Source of the DNA: Pipra filicauda
Taxonomy: Eukaryota; Chordata; Aves; Passeriformes; Pipridae
Reading direction: 5' to 3'
Length of the DNA: 64,000 bases
Assembly (NCBI RefSeq): GCF_003945595.2
Contig: NW_024104529.1
Span: forward strand, 186,001 to 250,000
The notes under the pieces were generated by a model. The model was not told where the DNA came from and ran no database searches. It saw only the letters and a program-made list of their open reading frames with translations. Every line of letters starts with the position of its first letter. Within the stretch, counting starts at the first letter, position 1. Below are positions 35,513 through 48,990 of the stretch, piece after piece. The position numbers and the translations under genes are program-made.

Positions 35513-38500
35513 CACCGTGTAACAGCACCCCTAAAGGTTTTCATCACAGTTGTGCTACCTATAGAGAAAATATAGCCCTGTGGAGTCAGAGATCCCAGCC
35601 ACAGGCTGTGACTCTGCAGCCCCAAAGGTATCGAGACGGGGATCACATACTGCAGAGAGGTGCTGGGAGCAACCCACAGAGGGGCATCCCTGCTGGAAGG
35701 CTAAAATATCAGCTCTGCATGCTGCTTGCCAGGGGAACAAAGAAAAAAAAGAAAAGAAAAAAAAGTTGCTTCTCACAACTGTGAAAATAACTGGGATACA
35801 CATATCATTCATGAGACAAGACTCTCAACGACGATTTTGTTTCTGAATAGTGATTGTCTGCCTACTAAGCTTTAGTTTCCAGTCCTTTCTTCCAAAACTA
35901 GTTTCACTTACCCTTGTATTTCCTGCTTTAATGTGTCTCCTGTGCTTTTTGTAAATACTGCCTTGTCCCATGGCTGGGCCTTTAGTCCAGAGAGAGATTA
36001 ATTGAGCACATCTCTTAATGATGCGAGTGGCCTTCTTCCTTGAAGGGCTGAAATAAAAGAAGTATAGCAAGAGTCACATTTTCAGTTCTCCTGTTGGTCC
36101 CATTACCTAGTGTTCGAGTGCAGAGAAAGCTTGCCAGAAGGCTTTCTGGACACACTCAGTTTGTAGGAAACAGTGCCTTCAGAACCGAGCACAGCTTTTA
36201 ATCCTCAGCTGAGGAATAAGGTCAGGTATGGCACCTCTTTCCAGCAGACCAGCAGGGAAACTCTGGCACCATTTTCCAAGCAATCTTCTGAGAAGAGATA
36301 CAGAAGACCTCTGTGGGGTGTTTCTCAGAAACTTCCCACCCCTCCAGGGAAGCTGGAGCCACTCACAGGATTCCTAGATTTCCAGGCACTCATTTGCCTT
36401 TGCCCTGTCTGTGTGCCACTTCTCAAAACCTGTTTCCATTTATGTCTCATTTCTCTGTGCTTTGGTCTTAAACTAGTCTGCCTTGAGCCTTGGAACCCCT
36501 CAGCTCTTTGCTCTGGGTAAGTCAGTCTGAGTTTGGTTCTGGCTTTTCCTTACTTTTTTATCAGCATTTACTTTCTGCTCCTGAGGGCATGTCTACATGC
36601 TCCAGTCTCACCATCCTGACTGTAAATTCCTGAGGACAAGGGTATTCAGGTTCATTTTCAGCAAAGTTAACCAATGGATGGCTTTCTGTCAGGAGCTGAC
36701 AGCAAATGTTACTGGAGCAGAGAATTTAAAAAAAAAAAAAAAAGCCACAAGAGATTAAAATAAGCAAGATGTTTTGCTTTAAAATTTTTAGGGCCAGATC
36801 TTCAAGTGGTGTAAGTTAGCATAAGTTTTCTGATGCTATAACCCCTACAATCTGAGTGGAAGTCAAAATTTGATGTGATTTTTTTACAGTTTGGTTATTT
36901 GCGAGGCTAAAACTCCAGCTTCTCCTGGGGGTGGGCATGGTCCTTTTCATCCTATATTTGGGCTGCTGCCACCTGTTTTGCAGGAGTTTGTTTCTATCTT
37001 TGATTTATATTTCTCTGCTGCACTGCATTGGCCTTGTTCTTTCACCTCCTCTCTCATTCATGTATCTCTCTCTCTATTGTCCAACCTTTTCAGCTCTCTT
37101 TTCTCTCTTCCCCCTCCCATCTTTCCTCTTCCTTGGTAGTTCCCCCTTATCTCAGCAATTGCTGCCAAGAGCTATATTTGGAATAGAGTGGGAACAAGCT
37201 ATTCTTGTGACTTTACTTTGAAATAACTGGGAAGAGCAGTATGATTTTCTTTGAGCAAATATAAGATACATTGAGAAGGAGGCAGGCTAGTAAAGTCAAA
37301 ACAACATCATTAGGGAATACCTGCCCAGCAGGTTCATCTTTCCCAACTCTCAGGATGACTTTACCAGTTATCAGTTCTTGTTTGCTCTGTTTTAGCTTTA
37401 AATCCTCCTTTTGTGCCAAGTTCCTCTCTCGGGTTAGTAACCTGAGGTGCTAACAAGGCCTAGCTTATCACCACAGTGTCTGGGCACTCATACATCAAGG
37501 GGAATGACTGCAACTTAAAATTTCAGATCCCAAAATTAGATGAACCAGGATATATATTTGTTTAATACCTGAACTCAACGCCATTGCATCTTCTGGTGTA
37601 GTCACAGGATACTGTTATAGAGTCCCACTTATATGGGCTAGCACAGAAATATGCTGGGAGGAGCAACTTGCTATGGAGCAATATGATTTCTCCATGTCCT
37701 CTTACATTAATTCTCTCTCATCACCACCTGTTCCTCATCCCCCCTGCCATTTAAACTACTCTAAGCAACATATTATCAAAGCCAGCAAGAAACAGAGCTA
37801 CCTGAACAGGACAGCACAGAACGTATTGCTCCCTATGCCCCATATTTCTGTGTTTATACCATTAACTCCCACACTGGCAAATCAAACAAGAAATGAGGCC
37901 AAATGAGAAACTCAGCATCACATCTTAATGCTTTGTGCCTGTGCCAGAAGAAGACCCAAGTCTATTTGTCTACTCTCAAGTGAAGCTGGTTCTATTAAAA
38001 CTGTACGGCTGAAACGTGTTTGTGTGTGAAACTGCTTCCTACAGGGGAAGATACATGAAAATACATGCAGAAAGATGCAGGGACAAGAGCTTTCCTTACA
38101 AGTGGCTACTAAATGTTTGACAAGAAACTAGAAGGAAGTGATTCTTCCATCCATCAATGGCTTCCTGGCATTTTATAAACCAGCTAACAGAAATGGTCAT
38201 GCTGACATGGTGCTTCCACAGCTGTGTCTGCAACAATTGTGAATAAGCTCAGTTTGCCAACAGAATAAAAGCCAATACCAATATATTAGGAGGGCAAGGC
38301 AGATAGAGCTGTAATGCTTTTCTATCAGACCATGTAAGAGAAAAAGACATCAGTCTTCAAGCAAACAGATTCTTTTCCATGTTCACACTGCTACTACTGC
38401 CACCACAATGCAGATCTTAAACATGCAGTGTATATCAATAACAGAGTCTAAGCAAAGGGAAAAATGAATGACCCAGGCTAAGAAGTGACATTTCAGTACT

Positions 38501-41500
38501 ACCAGTAATGCCCATCAGGGCTTGCCAAGTGTCTCTGGGCTTCTGTCCCTTAAAACTGACAATATACCAATAACAATATAATAACAATACAATAACATTT
38601 CATACTGAATTAAGCACATGTGCAATGGCTAAGCACATTTCATTAGTATCGGATGAGTTTTGTGCTGCCATAGAAAGCACATATATTTTATTTATGTGTT
38701 CCCAAACTCAGGACAACAGACAAATGAACTTTGACATATTTAGAGAGCACTGCTAAATCTATGGTGAACTCAGAGTGCCCTCCAGTTACCTCTCATCCCC
38801 TGTCCCACTCTCACTACGCAAAAATCTTTAGTTTAAGGCTCACAGGGCACTAAGGATACAGACCTGGGCCGGTTTGCTGAAGAGGTAACTAGCCCACAGC
38901 TGTATGTCCACAAACAAGTCTGCACTTACTGGCCCAGGGACCAGAAACTGCTTCCCAGGCTCAGGAGTGCCAGTGTGCCTTTGCTTTCTATTACCGAGCA
39001 GATGCAGATGTGACTGAGGCTTGGCTGCACCAAAGCTGGAACTAAACCCTGCTAGGAAAGCCACAAAGTCGGCTTTCCTCAACCTCCCTGGACTGGACCA
39101 GCTGAGAAGATCAGCATTTTCTGGGCCTTTCTGCCACCATTCAGAATGAAGGGAATTTTCATACCCATAGTTCGAGTCCTTGCCCATGGTGTGTGATGTG
39201 CTGGATTCATCCCTCTTTTCTTCCTAAAAGCAGCTCAGCCCATTTCTTTCACCTTGTAGGATGGCACCCAAAAACATGTTTCAGAGTTATTCTGGGGCCT
39301 CCTTGTGTCTTTCTCACTGGGCTTTACGTGAATTGAGCCAGCTGGACCGTCTCCACACTGGAGGTCAGGGTACCTGCCTGGAGAAGGCCGAGATACAGTA
39401 GGAAGACATAACTTGTGTCCCAGTTTCTGCACTGCAGTGTTGAGCAGGCCACAAGGAGCTGACAGGCTGTGCATCTGGAGAAGGGTAAATGAGATAACTT
39501 TAAGTGCTACATTTACAAGTATTAATCTGCAGTTACAACCACAACCCGAAAGTACTTTCCAGGCATCCAAGGATGGAGAATCACTGTTGCCATATCCCAC
39601 AAGTGGGAAGAGGTGTGAAGAAGGAGCTGTGCCACACAGATGATGTTTTTCACTTCAATCCTTAAGAGATATCAAAGAACAGGAAGTATTGACCCTGTGA
39701 TATACAACGGACCCTCTTTAAAGCTATGCGGAATAATCATAACCATATCAAAAACCCTATCCTGTGGTTCAGGACAGCACTTGTGCTGGAGCACACTAAA
39801 AACACCATCTCTGCCACATGCCTGGACAACTGACCAGGCATGTTATGGACTTTGCAGGCTTTCTGATAAGCACACTTACTGAAACACAATTTAAAGTTGA
39901 CAATGTGTCTAAAAACACACATAATGTCAGAGGAGGAATGAAATGTTGCTTCCCCCTCTCTCCCCCAAACTCATTACAGGCTAAGGAAAAATAATGTATG
40001 GAGAATAATACTTCACCAGCTAAAGAGTTTTTCTGGTTTCTAAATCTAGTGAAGAGTCATTGTATATTTTGACAGAAAAATGGATCAAAATAATAAAGTG
40101 AATACAAAATTATATTGCTGTCAATAATTTAATTTACACAAAATAGCACTGTGACATGGTAATTGTTATATATGATGCAGCATTCAGTATAATATTTGGA
40201 GAATGCATTATAGAAAGTCAACATTTAACTACTAAAATCAACTTACATAATCAAAGCTGTCAGGGAATCTTTACAGTTTTATATTAATTTGAATGTAATT
40301 TACTATAGAGGTGTCATTCTTAGAGGTGCTTACAATAGTTAATGATCTCTGCATTTCCATTATAAAATCCTATTTTCAAAGGTTTATAACTTGGTCTTAA
40401 GAACTCTCAGCCCTCTGGCACATTTTTCTTTTCCTTAAAAACCTACGTTTTAAACTTTTCTCTCAGACCAGATAGTGCGGTTACTTTCCAAATCCATTTT
40501 GAGGATTTGCTAATTTGCTGCTTACTACCCAGAGATGTCAGAAAAAGAAAGGTCCTTCACAGCAGAAGACATTACAGTTACATTGTCTTCTTCCATTTTC
40601 CTGAGTATATTACCCCTCAGGCCGTTTTTCTTGCTGAAGTGTCTGAGTATCTCCCAATATTGCGTCCAAACCTCCATCACTCCATCTCTCTTTTCCGTGT
40701 TGCTGCCATTAAGCTTTCTCCCAGGTCCTTCCCCTAATCTCAGACTTGGACTCCTGGTTCTGTTCTGTCTCTTCTCACAGATGTCCACATTTATGCTGGC
40801 AGCTGGAACTTCCATCACACCCATCAGTCAGTGGCCTTTCCTGGCTGCACAGTCCTTCAGCCTCACACCTTTTTTTCAAGCTACAGCCCTAGTTCACTTT
40901 TCCAACTCACTAGAAGACCAACAATTAGTTTTGCTCCAGCAAGTACATTTGTCTCCCTGATCTTTCATGCTTGATTCATATCAGACACTACCCATCAACC
41001 ACCCCAGACCTGCTCTGTCGGTCGGTTGGTGATTTTTGGTTTCCCAGCCACGGGAACTGTGCAGCCCCAAGGCACTAAAGCTGTCCAGGGGGTAGGACAC
41101 TGCAAACCAATTGTCCACAAACACATTGTTACAGGTCATTCCCAAAAACAGAATTTGAAAGGCAAATTGTCAACACAAAGCTATTATCCATTATAAAACC
41201 AAAGCAAATAATTACCTTGCTTTGGTAGACCTGCTCCAGTTCACAGGTCTAGTTTTTCCCAAATCCTACTCAAATTCACTTTTTTTTTTCCTTCCATGTT
41301 AGCCAGCTGTCATTTTGGATCCCCCATCTTTCTGTAACCTCAGTGTTGTTAGACCAGACATGTTTGAGCCAACATGTACAACTACCCATAATCTAAATCA
41401 TCACTACCATATAAACATTTAGATTTACACTGAAGTAATTTTGTCACTTGTCCAGGATCTCTTTATTTTCCCTGCAAGGACAAGAGTATTTTAAAGTACT

Positions 41501-44500
41501 TGTGATGCTCTATTCTAGCCATTCTGCCTTGATATGGCCTCTTTTGTCCAGTGCCAACACTTAGCCAAAACATTTCCTTTCCGTTTTTCCATCATTGCCA
41601 TTTCCCCTCTTTAAAAAAAAAAAAAAAATGTACTAGTTTCTAATAATTCAATGATGTCACAGATAAGATGGGATGATGGACTTGATTCAAGAAAAATGTG
41701 CTTATATTTAGACTGGATAGAACTGGTGACTAACTCAGTGAAAGGGCAGATAACAACGAGAAAGACAACACGGAGTATTCTGTTTGATCTTTCAGATTCA
41801 TAATTTAGTGATACAAAGAAACTCTAGAAATCACTTCTATTTTTCCCAGGGGATATGCAGCTGGACATAAGCAGGATGAGTGTTTGGCTAAATTATATTT
41901 TAAAGAAACATTTGACACACTTCAGATCTTCATTCTGGTTTTGGAAAAAAAAACCTAGAAGACTGACTGTAGCATGGACTATTGCCTGAAAGCTCCGGAT
42001 GTTATTTCATCATTCTTTGTGTTGAGAAAACAGAACTGGAAGATGAAACTTTAAAACTGTCAGAAAAGCCAGGAACTGTATGGATCTCTTCTCCAGTAGA
42101 ATGAATGGGACCTGACAGGCACAGGAGCTTAGAGGATGATCTTCCAGACTGGATGATGATTCTTGAATTTTCAGTGTCCCCCCACAGAAAAATCTACCAG
42201 ACCGGTTTATCTCCATTCAATATATTTACTCCTTGAATCTCAATGAGGAGGTTTTCCTCTGATGTAGGTAGTGCTGCCCGCTCTCCCGAGGTTGACGCCC
42301 ACTTCATTCAAGTATTCCTAGTGCAGCAGGGATGTTAGTGGCTACTGGCTTGCAGCCAACATCCCACACATTTCCTCCGCAGCAAAAATGCCTTAATTCT
42401 GACCCACTGCCTTTCAAGTAGATAGTGAAAAAAAATAAGTCACAAAGAGCTTTGCTTTTATCTGTATTTCTCCTTCAGAAAGATCTGAGAAAAACGTCAG
42501 ACATTGTTCTTTTCTTTCCCAAGGTCCCCGGTCAGCGAGAGTGAGGTTTGGTGCTGCTGTTAGAGCCTGAGCCCAAGAAGAAGCTAAAGGCATTCAGACC
42601 CTTCCACTTAAGGGTTTGGGTAAAGGAGTTTTAGGCAGGGTAAGTGCCCAGGGGGTGGACCACAGTGCCTGCCCATGTGCCAGTGGCTGCATCCAGCACT
42701 TCTGCTCAGCAGCTCTCCTGAACACCATTCTTTCTGGATCGGTTCAGCCATCACCTACAGTAGGAGCTTGTGTTTCTCAAGCAGGGCACTGAAGAGAGAT
42801 CAGAAGGGACAGTGGGTTTTGGCTCCTGGTGGAAGTTTTCCATGATCAGCACAGAAAGGAGGAACACTGCTGATATTACCTAGAGCTGTGGGCAGTGTGT
42901 CCCAAGCCCAGCATCTGAATGGGCAAGAAGACAATGCACCACCACTGAATCTGAGATGGGACAAATTAGGCAACCCACATGCATTTTTAGACCCGCAAAG
43001 CCAAGCATATACGTGGGTTTAAGACCAGTGCCCAGAAAATGAGATATAGTGGAACAAAGTTGTTTACTCACAATTCCATTGCACATAACCCTAAGGGAAA
43101 ACAGCACAGACAAACAGGTCTTATATTTGATAATCTGGCCAAGCAGACATGAGGGGAGGTGCAGCGGTGCCCATAGTGGAACGTGGAGCCCAAAGTTACA
43201 GTACAAGGAGGGCTGGAATCAAAAGCCAGGGAGAAAAGGGCTGGCAAATCATAGAGTTAACTTCCAGTGGTGCTGTCAGGATAAAAGAAAGATAAACTAC
43301 TCTCCAAATTAGCAAGTTAGGTAGTGAGAAATATTTGAGGCAAGATGTTAATAAATAAATATAAATCAAAAAGGTATCAGGAAAGAAAACCCCAAAGAGA
43401 AATACAGTCTAGGAAAAATCACCAACAAATGGAAGGCAGATGGCCAAATCTTGTCATACAGAGAGAAAGATACTCTGCTTCATTCAGTAGAACAAGAAAG
43501 TCTGGATGACTATAAATAAGAAAGATAATTAAATGGAATGGAAGGAATTAATTAAAGAAATTATTACGCTGACCTTGCATAAATAAAGTTTCAAACATTG
43601 CACACATGCTAATTTGAGGAATAGGATGTCTATAAGTATGGAGACAATTAAAAATATTCACTCCTTTATACTGGGATAAAGGTAGAACCTGAATGGAGGT
43701 TAGATGTATTTGGTACTGTTCCATCTGATTATCATCTTGGAAAAATTACATGGAAACTGATGTGGCAATATCCTGAATTCAAGGAGAATTGCAAAACGTA
43801 CAGATGAACTCAAGGAACACAACTAAAATGGTAAAATGAGCATAGGTTAAAACACAAGCTGCAGAAAGCTGACAGCAGGAATGACTTCAGAAAAAACAAG
43901 GATAGGTAAATTGGATAAAACAGAGGAAAAGGCTGGCACCCATCATCGCCATGACACTTGCATTACATCTCACTTCCAAGTGCAGAGTCCAATTTGGGAG
44001 AAGGCAAGCAGCAGAATATGGACTTTTACAGGGAAAAAAAGGCTTCTTTCTTTTGTAAGTTCCTGTGTCAGTAGCCATTTTATGGGGCTGCCAATCATGG
44101 CAAATCAACTGAAAAGCCAGATCATTTTCTAAAGCGTCTACCTTCCTAGAGAAAGATTTTCAAGTTGACTGTGTACAATCCAGCTGCTGCTTTTAATCTT
44201 TCCCTGACAACAGTAGTTGTTTTATTACTCTGACAGTCATTTTTAGCCCATGAATAGTACCACAGTCCTTGCAAGATAGGAAAATTCTTTTGATCTACAA
44301 TTTCATAAGGTTTAGCAATGGACAAAGGATTTTTCCAGTATACTTGATCACACACTTGCTGAAGTTTAGGCTTAGAGGCAATAAAAAAACACTGAGCCAC
44401 CCCTTTGGAGATACGAAAAATCCTTTTTGATGAGTAATGACCGCCAAAAAAAATTAGTTTATTATAAAAATACTACTTTCTAATAGAAAAGTAAAAATCA

Positions 44501-46500
44501 GGTTACTCCTGAAATAACTTTGATTCATTGCCACGATCACTTTTCACTTTCACACTGTTTTAATATGGTATGATCTGGAGGATAGAAAATATGGATGCAA
44601 GGTAGGCATAAGTGTATAAAAGGAAGGTGTTTCAAGATGTCTGTAATAACTGAGAGAAACTGGGAGAAGACTCAGGCAGACACAGCAGTTTTCCAGCATA
44701 ATGACTTGTTCTATTTGCTGTGCAAGTAAGAACTGTATGTTTTGTGCAGCCTGAAATACTGTATAAACTCTAAAATAAAATATATTTCTAAATAAAAATA
44801 GAAAGCCATTCAATAACTATTTTGAGTGAAAAAGTAATTGAAAATTGTAATAAAAATCTGTAATTTTTATTAGTACAGGCTGCAGTACTTTGAGCACTTA
44901 CACATATGTTAAACTTCTCACACATGTGCATCCCATTTTCTTGTCCTATTCACACTGGAACCCATTCTGGTTTTCCTTACATATAAGGAATTAAAACAGA
45001 AGGCCTTTGTGATAGTAAAGTGTAAGGATAATGGTTCCAGGAGGGCTATTTAGCAGCTAGTCAGCTGAGTACATAGCTACCTATGGGGAATATTTAGATA
45101 AGGTGCTGAATTGGAGTCTAACTTCTTTAAATTCTTTCCTTTGAAAACTCCAAGTCCATTGGCACAGCCAATTTCCATAAAGACATTCCTCTCCAAAAAT
45201 CTATGCCAGGTTTAAAATTTAAAGGGTAAAAAGAAACAATTTTATTTTTGGTTGGATGCAGTTAGAAATCAGTCATTGTAATACTTAGGTTGATCAGAAG
45301 GGAATTACAGAGGATTAAAGGATGAACAGGAGTTCCTCTTCTGCTCCCTGCATTGTTCAATTGTTCACAACTCTAGTTTTTCTTAATTAACTATATTACA
45401 GTATACAGAAACATTGGATTTCATACCTTTTGCTAGACAGCTTCTATTTATATTCTCTTAAAATTTCCACAAAATTCCCAAAAAAATCACATTTTCTGGC
45501 AAAATGCCAGCCTGACTCCTACAGTCTAACATTCACAACATAAATACTTTGCCTCAGAATTTTCAAATAAACAACTTAAGTTTGGTTTCATTAAATTCTT
45601 TGGACAATATATTGAGATGTCTCTGTGCAATTACTAAAAAATTTTAAGTCCTCCACAATCAGCTAAAACTGACTCCAGTGTCACTGACCTTGAGGAATCA
45701 GCTCTCAGTGCAAGCAGAGATCTTCACTTCTGTTTCTCCAGTTTGCCAGATCTCTAAATGAAAGACTTTTTAAAGGGTTATCTTTGCTCTAAACACTTCA
45801 AACTGTATTTTTAGCCCACTGTTTTGAAATAATGCACGTTTCTGAGTTCTGCATGTGCAAGATTTTTCTTTCCATTTTTTCCTCCAAATTAGGAAGACTC
45901 AGAGGAAAGAATTTGGCCACGGTTGTTTGCTAATTATGTTCAAAAATTGCTACAGAACATCAACCTCTTGCATCAGACCATGCCTGGAATTGCAACTTTC
46001 TCAATGTTTTCCCACTCAGTCCTGTTAACTGAGTTTTTCCCTGCCATTATCAACTCTTGGACTTTCCCTTTGAGACCTCAGTCCATTACAGTGGGAAAGA
46101 TGGACTTACTGCAGGAAACACGGACACGTGTTTCTGCATCCTTCCTGCCACATCTTGCAAAGTGCATAAGGCATTGTGCAACAAAAATGAATGAAAATTG
46201 GAAAGCACAAGGAGATAACCCATGCAAACTGCAGCTCACATAGCTGTCCTCTTCTCTGAGAACTGTCAATAACTAAAGAGAGGTCTGGCTCCAAGCCCTG
46301 CTGGAGCCAGGAGCAGTTAACACCCCGAGCTAAGGTGCAGGCCTTGACTGCTCCCAGCACAGCAATGCCTGGGGACTTTCTGCCACCCCAGACTGCCATG
46401 GTGCAGCTGACAGGCAGCTCATTGCATGGACAGGGCAGCAGAACCACAGCGCCTGCAGGGACTTCCTGCAAGTGGGACTGGTAAAGGTTCAGGGAGCACA
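35513..46500. other. Intergenic DNA, no gene supported
   Basis: AT-rich gene desert in the EGR2 5' flank. Only simple-sequence features stand out: purine-rich tract at 35740–35765, A16 at 36728–36743, AACAAT-rich segment at 38560–38600, and A16 at 41613–41628. Open frames are at most about 140 codons and show no recognised domain. No transposon with a clear family signature is seen. Confidence 0.55.
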
Positions 46501-46850
46501 GACTTCCCCATCAGGACCAATCTGTTGTCTGCAGTCATGTTTATTTAACTGATGATCTACATCTGCAAAAGCATCAGCTTCACAACAAATTATTCATCAA
46601 AAATCTAGCTCCATGCTTTCTGCTTTCCAACGCTGACTTTAAGGATATTTCATCTAATAAACAAATGTGGCATTATGCTAACCTCATTAATTATGCATCA
46701 ACTACATGGTGCTGGAAGTACACACAATACTAGGAGCTCATGGAAGATGAGTCTGCAAAAAGGAAAGATTATTATCTACATGATCAGAAACCTCATTTTG
46801 CTTTAAGCTTCATCTGTTTTGGGTGGTTTGACTGAAAAATGTATTAATAA
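46501..46850. promoter_or_regulatory. Candidate conserved non-coding element
   Basis: The segment is rich in homeodomain-type cores, including CATTAATTATGCAT near 46685–46698, and lacks repeats. Its look is typical of vertebrate developmental enhancers. There is no direct evidence of conservation. Confidence 0.25.
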
Positions 46851-48529
46851 TTTCCAAGTTGTGGTTGACTGATTTTAAATATTTCAACATTCTGTACGCT
46901 GTACCTAAAAACAAAGTCTTCCTAGTGTGGTGTTCTGTCTCTTCATTTGTAAAATACAGCTATTTCTTCGTCATTCTGTGTGGGACCAGAGAAACACTAC
47001 AGAGCTTTTTGCTTTGGAAAGGGAAGAAAGAAAAAAAAAAGGAGAGTTCCCTTCCCAACAGCAAATAAAAGGCCCAGTCTCTTGGCATCAACTCACTGAC
47101 TCAGATCATCTCTTGGAGAAGGAGACAAATGTTGTCTTCTGCATTACAGTCCCAGTAGAAGCTTTTCTGCATAGCAAAGCAAATCATAAACATAAGGCCC
47201 TCATTAGCAGAAAAAGCTTTTCCAGGAACAGAATAGTGACTGGGAAATCATCCGATTCCTGGACAAGCGGCATTTCAGCCATCAGCCCCAAGACAAAAGG
47301 AAAGGGGAGGCCAAGGGCTCTGGCACTAAGCTGTGCTCATAAGGACCTTCCTGCAAAACCTCTTCCAGGCACGTGCAGGACAGTATCTGCTTTCACTCAG
47401 GTCATTCAGGCTCAGCACCCCTACAACATCCCAACTTTCTCCTTGATGTGACAGCAACTTCTGCAACAGGCACACTCCCACACTTTCTGGGGAGGAAGGA
47501 TGCTTGTTTTCTCCTGGCTGCAGAGTCTGAAGTATCTGCCAATATTCAGCACTGCTGTAACAAGGGCTCTGTTGCAAAATGCAGGTCGGTGCTCTCTCAG
47601 TTTCCTGGTAATCCAAGAAAAATTGTACTGATGTAAAAAAAACCAGAAGAGTTTAAACAACCAATAAGGACTTGCATAGTTAACACCCTTCCACCTCAAT
47701 TCTCTGTCATTTTTCCAGCAATCAGGCCAGGCCAGGGTGTTGCAGCATCATCCCAACAGTTGGCATGAGCACAGTCAATTGCCCTTCCTCCCAGTTCCCA
47801 TCTTCTGCCTCAAATCAGAAACTGCTTTGTAGTACTGGAGACAAGGAAGCATCCTCCTCTGGTTAGAGATGCTGCATACATATAAAGAAAAGGATGAAAA
47901 ATTAAAAATATGTCTGTAGCATTTGTATAGATTATACACACATATATATGTGTATATATAGATATATAGCATTTGTATGGATCTAGCTTGTTATCCAAAA
48001 TTTCTTACATGTAAATAAGAGAGCATTTGGCTTGTGTTTTGGGGCAGTTGGTTTCCCACTCAAACATATGAGGCTGCATTACAGCTACAAATGTTTCTTT
48101 TGAGCAGTTAACACTGCAACAGTTCGAAAATATCTGTGCAAACCTTTTACAGGTGATGTTCTTAAGCCTTGCATTAGGGTATTATTGTAGCTAAACCCTA
48201 TGGACTGAAACAGTATCACCTATGTTAAACCTCATCCATTTTCTATGAACAGTTCTCTAAACAGTGGAAATTGCTGTCCCAGCTAAACTGAGTATCATCA
48301 TGAAACAAAACCAAGTGTTCAGAAAATTTTCAGCAAATGAGGTTATATTGTGACACATATTAAGATCTCTCAGAAAGGAGAACATTTATTGCTAACAAGC
48401 TTCCAAAGCAAGCTGGATATGTAGGGCTGATGGATTTTTTTTCATCAATAAATTGTGGAGGAAATTGCAGAATTGACATTAATCTTGCACCTTAACACTT
48501 CTTGCTGTGAGGTTTCATTTCATAAATAT
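46851..48529. other. Intergenic DNA with TA/CA microsatellite
   Basis: Non-coding. An alternating purine–pyrimidine segment (acacacatatatatgtgtatatata) lies at 47932–47969, flanked by two copies of tagcatttgtat. No gene is supported. Confidence 0.5.
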
Positions 48530-48990
48530 TCCCTTAAAGCAGAGGTTTTAAAAAACTAAAACGACCAGGGTCCTCGGCAGTGAAAGGTGAAGTGAGCTAT
48601 ATTTGGGGTCACCTTTGCAGAAAGGGAACACCTCGATAAATGCTCTGTGTGACCAGTTGTGACAGAGGGTTATGTGTCTGCCAACGCAACCTACATTTTT
48701 TACGCTAATAGTACAAGCCAGAATAAATATTATCTCCTCTCGTGTGACAGACCTTTGATAGAGCAGAATTGGCCTAGTTGATTAGGAGCACGTGTCAAAC
48801 ACAGATAATGGGGGAATCCCTTTCAGCAGCAGCACACCAGCTCAGCAACCATAATGAGGCCAATTTAACGAGCCTTCTGTTTTACAAGAGATATTAATTG
48901 CAGTCCTGTCACATAAGGTACAATTCAAGATAAAATATGTAAAAAGGGGGGAAATTGGATTTCATTCCATTTTGGTCACCATTATAAATT
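48530..48990. promoter_or_regulatory. Candidate conserved non-coding element
   Basis: This block, about 18 kb upstream of EGR2, keeps several CpGs in AT-rich surroundings, has no repeats, and carries many TAAT, GATA and E-box-type cores (cacgtg at about 48790, gataatggggg, ttaacgag). It resembles developmental enhancers in composition. Element identity with known EGR2 enhancers was not tested. Confidence 0.35.
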
